From the NCBI GenBank assembly GCA_000934455.1, contig KN882877.1, positions 143,292 to 175,982 of the forward strand: a stretch of DNA of 32,691 bases, written 5' to 3'. The notes beneath the pieces are model-generated. The model saw only the letters and a list, made by a program, of their open reading frames with translations. It was not told where the DNA came from and ran no database searches. The DNA is from Apostichopus parvimensis (Eukaryota; Echinodermata; Holothuroidea; Aspidochirotida; Stichopodidae). This document shows, piece by piece, positions 31,201 through 32,691 of this stretch (position 1 is its first letter; each line of letters opens with the position of its first letter). A program made the translations under genes and the position numbers.

Positions 31201-32388
31201 CTTCACAGGTTACCAATTACACGCCCCAGAAGCCTATTTCCTGTATTTTCCGTAAGCACAACATAACAGGTCATTAAACCCTTCTCGACTTCACAGGTTA
31301 CCCATTACACGCCCCAGAAGCCTATTTTCCGTACTTCCGTAAGCATAACATAACGTGTGTGATCAGGTTGAACAAGAAGCTTTACGAGGCCCGCAAATTC
31401 AGCGATGCCGGTTTCGACCATCACGATCTCTTCTTCATCGATGGCAGCGTTCCCACCGACGACATCGTCCAGAAATTCCTGACCATCGCCGAAAGTGCCG
31501 AGGGCGGGACTGCTGTGCACTGCAAAGGTATGTCAACTTCCTCACAGCGTCCCTCTTGGAAATGAATACCGGTCTGTAGATTAAAGAAACAATTCTCGAA
31601 TCGAAAAATATTAATGCAGACAGTCGACTTTTCGCCAGAACTCAAACCTTCAGAGCTCCCTCGATTGCCTAGTTATAATTTATGAAAATGAGTATTACAA
31701 AGTAATTTGGGAAGCTTTAAGTGAAAAATTCCCACATTAGTCTATCGAATTTCAAGTTCTTATTGGGAATGAACTCAAGGAAATGAACCAGATTGTTAAG
31801 TGAACTTGGTGTCTATCCACTCTCAATTATAGGTTAGTGATGATATTTTGAGTTTGAATAAAATTGTGTGTCTTAAGTTTATGTGATTTTCCTCCATTTA
31901 GTGTACTACAACAAGGGAAATTTATTTTGGAATTTTGTGGTTCAAGTTTTATCCAGAGAAAATTGGATGGATAAATCTGCATGTTGAAAGTTGCTTTTGC
32001 ACTAGAAAATTAAACAACTACACCCTGTCCTGTTTGTGTTAATAAACATTAAAAATCATATTGTGTATTGTGCTAAAAGGTACTTTGACTGGAGTTTCTT
32101 TCAGAATAATTAAAGATATTCTTTGAAAAGCTACCGTAACTAGATGTGCAATAATAACTCTTTTAATTGTGTTTCAGAAATAATAATTATATTACCTTCT
32201 TAAATTGTCAAGTTTATGTTATGTTAATTTTTTCTTTCTGGGTTGATAGCTGGTCTTGGCAGGACAGGAACCCTGATTGGATGTTACATCATGAAACACT
32301 ATCGGTTTACAGCTGCCGAGGCCCTAGGATGGATCAGAATATCCAGGCCGGGATCTATTATTGGCCCACAACAGCACTTCATGGAAGA
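7193..32388 (+). CDS. CDC14: CDC14-family dual-specificity protein phosphatase, nine coding exons, 3' end outside window
   Basis: Coding segments join(7193..7298, 8412..8502, 10000..10075, 21440..21532, 22632..22711, 27237..27366, 30107..30194, 31297..31527, 32250..32388). All eight complete introns are GT-AG and every junction keeps frame, giving 344 codons plus two bases. Seen: the N-terminal CDC14 domain (about residues 36-190, with [30 protein letters not shown] and DEYEHYE-like blocks), then the catalytic domain with general-acid Asp270 in FFIDGS and the CX5R loop [11 protein letters not shown] (Cys297, Arg303). Known for the family: CDC14 removes phosphate from Ser/Thr-Pro sites, preferring pSer-Pro, on CDK substrates in mitotic exit, cytokinesis, DNA repair and cilia. 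Numbering is human CDC14A plus 19 with no indels through the active site (human Cys278). Loop and motif wording ([35 protein letters not shown]) is closer to CDC14A than CDC14B. The C-terminal regulatory tail and stop codon lie beyond the right edge. No promoter is recognisable. Confidence 0.96.
7526..8094 (+). repeat. Direct tandem duplication, 286-bp period, in intron 1
   Basis: The first copy (7526-7811) and second copy (7812-8094) both run from AGTGTAAAATG through GTGGGATGGACAGAGAC and GACTGAGTCAGGTTACATGA to GCGGATAAAGCCGTTTGGCC. Differences are scattered substitutions and small indels. No target duplication or terminal inverted repeat is seen, so this looks like a local duplication. Confidence 0.92.
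8412..8502 (+). CDS. CDC14: CDC14 exon 2 (residues 36-65)
   Basis: The acceptor is TTGTTTAG|AT and the donor is GAAAA|GTAAGT at 8503. It encodes DRLYFATLR, a basic KPRST stretch, THYFCIDEE and YVYE, the first conserved strand of the CDC14 N-terminal domain. Phase is 1 in and 2 out, matching the DRLYF and YEN|F boundaries of vertebrate CDC14A. The last 17 exon bases and the donor form the first unit of a tandem array that continues into intron 2, which places extra donor-like sites 35, 72 and 107 bases downstream. Confidence 0.95.
8486..8677 (+). repeat. Tandem array repeating the exon 2 / intron 2 donor junction
   Basis: Units begin with GAGTA at 8486, 8526, 8558 and 8595, with degenerate copies from 8631 and 8660. 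The core is GAGTATNCATATGAAAAGTA followed by AGTACCCAGTCACCTATT. The first unit contains the last 17 bases of exon 2 and its donor. Later units repeat donor-like GTAGAC (8538), GTAAGT (8575), GTAGGT (8610) and GTAATT (8639). Extending exon 2 past 8502 meets TAA at 8504-8506, so the extra donors cannot give a full-length protein. Confidence 0.88.
10000..10075 (+). CDS. CDC14: CDC14 exon 3 (residues 66-91)
   Basis: The acceptor is TTGCCTTACAG|C and the donor is CTCAAG|GTAAAG. It encodes [19 protein letters not shown] and KLNKKLK, one of the most conserved blocks of the family's N-terminal domain. The exon enters with the split Asn66 codon and leaves at a codon boundary. It is followed by the largest intron in the window (about 11.4 kb). 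Confidence 0.96.
10670..10800. mobile_element. Possible pogo-like or MITE fragment
   Basis: CAGTAGCACCTCAGCC with CACCTTCGGTGCAAGAATGTCC resembles the ends of pogo/Tigger-type elements. A 7-bp hairpin (AAGCGTC 10764-10770 with GACGCTT 10789-10795) follows. No matching right end was found, so this is tentative. Confidence 0.2.
11548..11657. repeat. Left subterminal GGAAGAAAC/GTTTCTTCC cluster
   Basis: GGAAGAAAC or its reverse occurs about nine times in both orientations within roughly 110 bases, for example GGAAGAAACTGGAAGAAAC and TTTCTTCCGGTTTCTTCCGG. The matching cluster at the other end lies at 12523-12622. Together they mark the subterminal regions of the nested element. Confidence 0.8.
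12523..12622. repeat. Right subterminal GGAAGAAAC/GTTTCTTCC cluster
   Basis: The same word appears in both orientations (GTTTCTTCC, GGAAGAAACTGGAAGAAACC, CCCGGAAGAAACC). It mirrors the left cluster and adjoins the right terminus of the element at 11533-12634. It also has a palindromic stretch around AAAACCATGGTTTATTCCGCGG. Confidence 0.75.
12981..13018. repeat. C-rich polypyrimidine tract
   Basis: CACCCCCTCCCCCTCCCC is followed by TTAGACCCCTCCCCC. The minus strand has several G4-5 runs and could form a G-quadruplex. It lies near the right end of the outer transposon. Confidence 0.6.
14388..14834. mobile_element. MITE with ~27-bp perfect inverted ends and TA flanks
   Basis: The left arm 14388-14414 (TAATTGGGTCAATCCATG…) is the exact reverse complement of the right arm 14808-14834. 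If TA is the duplicated target (14388-14389 and 14833-14834), the element body is 14390-14832, 443 bp, as in Tc1/mariner-type MITEs. The interior lacks coding potential. The perfect arms suggest a fairly recent insertion compared with the decayed elements elsewhere. Confidence 0.85.
14958..15010 (+). repeat. Two-copy short direct repeat
   Basis: CTACAGTAGAAACTGGATA is repeated as CTACAGTATAAACTGGATA within 50 bases. The word resembles pogo-type termini, but no partner end was found. Confidence 0.5.
15247..15290 (+). repeat. CATA/CACG microsatellite
   Basis: A run of CACGCACGCATACATACATA and further CATA units. It immediately precedes the dispersed repeat segment at 15297. Confidence 0.75.
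15454..15484 (+). ncRNA. Hammerhead-ribozyme-like core motif (candidate)
   Basis: CTGAAGA (15454-15460) is followed by an unpaired A, a perfect 6-bp stem GATCCT/AGGATC with a GCT loop, then GAAA (15477-15480) and TGTC. CUGANGA-stem-GAAA is the hammerhead core, and very similar words occur in Penelope-like retroelements. The extra A before stem II and the lack of a clear stem I/III make activity doubtful. It is absent from the related segment at 17637-18325. Confidence 0.4.
15565..15660. repeat. Dense TGTACAGTA/TACTGTACA cluster
   Basis: TACAGTA or TACTGTA-type words recur about eight times in 95 bases, including the self-complementary TACTGTACAG context. Similar but looser clusters occur near 13140-13200, 13335-13375, 16570-16740 and 18340-18380. 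Confidence 0.7.
17637..18110 (+). repeat. Seven-copy minisatellite, 63-79 bp unit
   Basis: Units start at 17637, 17716, 17787, 17850, 17919, 17985 and 18051. Core words are GAGTTCCGAACATTAATTAC, AATAATTTAGTGTTCAAAG and TTGAAATTTCATGTAGTAGG. Length variation is mainly in the linker (for example ATAGTTCTGAAGGT). A 133-codon minus-strand open frame through the array only reflects the repeat. A single diverged unit lies at 15297. Confidence 0.92.
18165..18325 (+). repeat. Dispersed repeat segment, second copy (3' part)
   Basis: TGTACAAAAACTGCTATAAA, TTTGACCATTTTGCATACAT, GCAGTAAACATTTTGCAATG and ACAGTATAAGTTATAAACAG follow the same order as in 15500-15725. It directly follows the minisatellite, as the equivalent block follows the single unit in the first copy. 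Confidence 0.7.
19378..19415. repeat. Polypyrimidine tract
   Basis: CCACTCCCTTCCTCCCCCTC is followed by CCCCTCCCCTTCCCCTCCC. The minus strand is a strong G-quadruplex candidate. It sits in intron 3, far from any exon. Confidence 0.6.
21440..21532 (+). CDS. CDC14: CDC14 exon 4 (residues 92-122)
   Basis: The acceptor is TTTCTCCAG|T and the donor is GCC|GTAAGT. It encodes [17 protein letters not shown] and [14 protein letters not shown]. This N-terminal-domain helix region closely follows CDC14A (human has [20 protein letters not shown]). It is 31 codons, phase 0 at both ends, so skipping it would keep frame but delete a core helix. Confidence 0.97.
21533..22631 (+). other. Intron 4 of CDC14
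   Basis: It holds a G-rich stretch at 22030-22090 with two copies of AGAGTAGGAGGGATGG, and a (TTTTA)n microsatellite at 22541-22564 about 70 bases before the exon 5 acceptor. Open frames of 71 and 90 codons have no recognisable features. Confidence 0.6.
22541..22564 (+). repeat. (ATTTT)n microsatellite
   Basis: Five tandem ATTTT units in intron 4, close to the exon 5 acceptor. Confidence 0.85.
22632..22711 (+). CDS. CDC14: CDC14 exon 5 (residues 123-148 plus part of Arg149)
   Basis: The acceptor is TATGTATGCAG|G and the donor is TTCAG|GTAATG. It encodes [18 protein letters not shown] and NNPPYLPF. The KTPEEAYR motif and the PPYLPFR turn are CDC14 hallmarks and resemble CDC14A more than CDC14B, which has a different loop here. 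The Arg149 codon is split across intron 5. Confidence 0.96.
25481..25924 (+). repeat. Direct duplication, 230-bp period
   Basis: Copies 25481-25699 and 25711-25924 both run from AAAGTTACTGAAGTTGATTT through AGACCTGAGTGGAGACTGAT and AAGATGGCCGACCTACTGTA to TTTATCATTGTTGTTGTGTA. They are highly similar except near the end, where the second copy diverges (GAGTCTGTGGAGGAGTG). Confidence 0.92.
26125..26312 (+). repeat. Diverged direct repeat, ~122-bp period
   Basis: GACTGTACTTTTCAAAAAAT…CCATACTTTAG…GTGCATAATGGATATGTACTG (26125-26190) recurs as GAATGTACTGTTCAAAATTA…CCATACTTCAG…GTGCATAATGGATTTGTACTG (26247-26312). GCATTTA-CTAC words follow each copy. Confidence 0.75.
27237..27366 (+). CDS. CDC14: CDC14 exon 6 (residues 149-192)
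   Basis: A long CT-rich tract (27211-27230) precedes ATCAG|G, and the donor is TACGAG|GTAACT. It encodes [20 protein letters not shown], then [15 protein letters not shown] and VEEYEHYE. This completes the N-terminal domain and the linker that leads to the catalytic domain. The exon ends at a codon boundary. Confidence 0.97.
27367..30106 (+). other. Intron 6 of CDC14
   Basis: About 2.7 kb. It includes a candidate alternative exon (27879-28070), a unique and comparatively CpG-rich block (28780-29180), a 146-codon minus-strand open frame without recognisable features (29470-29910), and a G-rich tract just before exon 7 (29944-29980). Confidence 0.6.
29944..29980 (+). repeat. G-rich tract with G-quadruplex potential upstream of exon 7
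   Basis: A 10-base G run, then TGGGAGGAGTGGAGGGAGGG and TCTGGGG: at least four runs of three or more G within about 40 bases on the transcribed-sense strand. It ends about 130 bases before the exon 7 acceptor, so it would be present in the pre-mRNA. Confidence 0.6.
30107..30194 (+). CDS. CDC14: CDC14 exon 7 (residues 193-221)
   Basis: The acceptor is GTGCTTTCAG|C and the donor is AATG|GTAAGT. It encodes [20 protein letters not shown] and PHQKSKIEN, the start of the catalytic domain, nearly identical to vertebrate CDC14A. The last base starts the Gly222 codon completed in exon 8. A G-rich tract lies about 130 bases upstream of the acceptor. Confidence 0.97.
30195..31005 (+). other. Intron 7 of CDC14, unique part
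   Basis: AT-rich sequence with a (CCCCA)n tract at 30609-30632. No exon, RNA gene or transposon terminus can be supported. The last 290 bases of the intron are the exon 8 acceptor array. Confidence 0.6.
30609..30632. repeat. (CCCCA)n minisatellite
   Basis: CCCCCACCCCACCCCACCCC followed by ACC. The minus strand reads (TGGGG)n, a textbook G-quadruplex pattern. Confidence 0.8.
31006..31354 (+). repeat. Four-copy tandem array of the exon 8 acceptor, 87-88 bp unit
   Basis: Units start at 31006, 31093, 31180 and 31268. Each holds ATTAATCCCTTCTCGACTTC, ACAG and then GTTACCNATTACACGCCCCA…TTCCGTAAGCATAACATAAC. Coding-like parts begin at 31035, 31122, 31209 and 31297; only the last continues as exon 8. 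In copies 1 and 2 the frame reads [13 protein letters not shown] then TAA. Copy 3 has an extra T and stops sooner. Pairwise identity is high, so the expansion is recent. Confidence 0.95.
31297..31527 (+). CDS. CDC14: CDC14 exon 8 (residues 222-298, carries the catalytic Asp and Cys)
   Basis: The acceptor is GACTTCACAG|G and the donor is AAAG|GTATGT. It encodes [40 protein letters not shown], the general-acid loop [13 protein letters not shown] (Asp270) and ends in AVHCK with catalytic Cys297. Only this acceptor gives the full exon. The preceding 290 bases hold three degenerate copies of the acceptor plus the first ~58 coding bases. Those copies read YFLYFRK instead of YFPYFRK and run into stops. 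The CpG-richer, C/G-ending codons downstream of the repeat differ from the AT-rich introns. Confidence 0.97.
31528..32249 (+). other. Intron 8 of CDC14
   Basis: 722 bases of AT-rich sequence. I see no repeat, RNA gene or further exon in it. Confidence 0.7.
32250..32388 (+). CDS. CDC14: CDC14 exon 9 (residues 299-344, phosphate-binding loop)
   Basis: The acceptor is GGGTTGATAG|C, a poor pyrimidine tract though T-rich sequence lies further upstream. It encodes [20 protein letters not shown], then [19 protein letters not shown] and PQQHFME. This supplies Arg303 of the CX5R loop and the conserved [10 protein letters not shown] segment. The donor is taken as ATGGAAGA|GTTAGT at 32389, which leaves a split Glu codon matching HFLEE in CDC14A. 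Exon 10 is not in the remaining 303 bases. Confidence 0.93.
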
Positions 32389-32691
32389 GTTAGTCATTTT
32401 TGGGGTCTTTTTGTAAATGTTATTTCTCTTTATTCTGTATTGTTTTGTTTTTGACATCAGTGAAGTAATTTTTGCCCAGAACAAGATTCCAACCAGGGAC
32501 CTCAGGGTTATAAGTCCTATTTGCTAACAACTGAGCTATCTAGTACTTGGTGATCCCTATATATATAGCAATTTCATTGCCAAGGATGTCAGTCAGAAAG
32601 CCACTGTACCTGGCAAAATGTGTAACTAGGGATCACATATGAATTTCAACTGAGAATACAGCAGGGAAGGGAATTCAAGAAAAGTGAAGTT
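32389..32691 (+). other. Start of intron 9
   Basis: Begins with GTTAGT after exon 9. It holds the degenerate tRNA-like sequence on the minus strand and nothing else I can identify. The next coding exon lies outside the window. Confidence 0.6.
32476..32545 (-). mobile_element. tRNA-derived SINE head or tRNA pseudogene
   Basis: Read on the minus strand, it has an A-box-like TAGCTCAGTTGTTAG (32524-32538), an anticodon-arm-like AGGACTTATAACCCT, and a B-box-like GGTTGGAATC (32485-32494) at normal tRNA spacing. The T-arm 3' side (TTGTT opposite CCCTG) does not pair and the acceptor stem is not recognisable, so it is not a working tRNA. A tRNA-derived SINE is the simplest reading. A SINE tail was not located. 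Confidence 0.6.

Noticed and set aside
31305..31645. Minus-strand and alternate-frame open frames over exon 8
   Set aside because: They are shadows of the real exon; the GC-richer codons of exon 8 lower stop frequency in other frames.
32389..32691. Search for CDC14 exon 10 or a stop codon
   Set aside because: No KQASLW-like continuation follows an acceptor here, so the next exon must lie outside the window.

Overview
This is an AT-rich window of a metazoan nuclear genome. It has GT-AG introns, one protein-coding gene spread over about 25 kb, and many decayed cut-and-paste transposons. The only gene I can support is a plus-strand CDC14-family dual-specificity phosphatase. Nine coding exons (7193-32388) join in frame into 344 codons plus two bases. 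The gene runs off the right edge, so the non-catalytic C-terminal tail is missing. The protein looks closer to vertebrate CDC14A than CDC14B, and it keeps register with human CDC14A across the catalytic region. My best guess for the source is a marine invertebrate deuterostome (echinoderm or hemichordate type). That is an inference from protein similarity and transposon content, not proven.

Layout. Bases 1-7192 are 5' flank and probable 5' UTR. They hold a hAT-like MITE (819-1156), a hAT-like element (1686-2938) with a second one nested inside it (2152-2544), a small tandem repeat near 5001-5157, and several decayed transposon ends. Exons 1-3 lie at 7193-10075. A very large intron 3 follows (10076-21439). 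It contains another nested pair of elements (11316-13086 enclosing 11533-12634), a TA-flanked MITE with near-perfect 27-bp inverted ends (14388-14834), two homologous repeat segments (15297-15725 and 17637-18325), and dense TACAGTA/TACTGTA words. Exons 4-9 lie between 21440 and 32388. Their introns carry direct duplications, G-rich tracts and, at the right end, a degenerate tRNA-derived sequence on the minus strand.

The most unusual structure is at two splice sites of this gene. The exon 2 donor (8503) is the first copy of a short tandem array that repeats the exon/donor junction about five times. The exon 8 acceptor (31296) is the last copy of an 87-bp tandem array that repeats branch region, pyrimidine tract, AG and the first ~58 coding bases four times. 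Every extra copy leads to a premature stop if used, so correct splicing must choose the first donor and the fourth acceptor. I found no second gene, no CRISPR array, no rRNA and no intact tRNA. Nothing in the window looks like a new multi-gene system.
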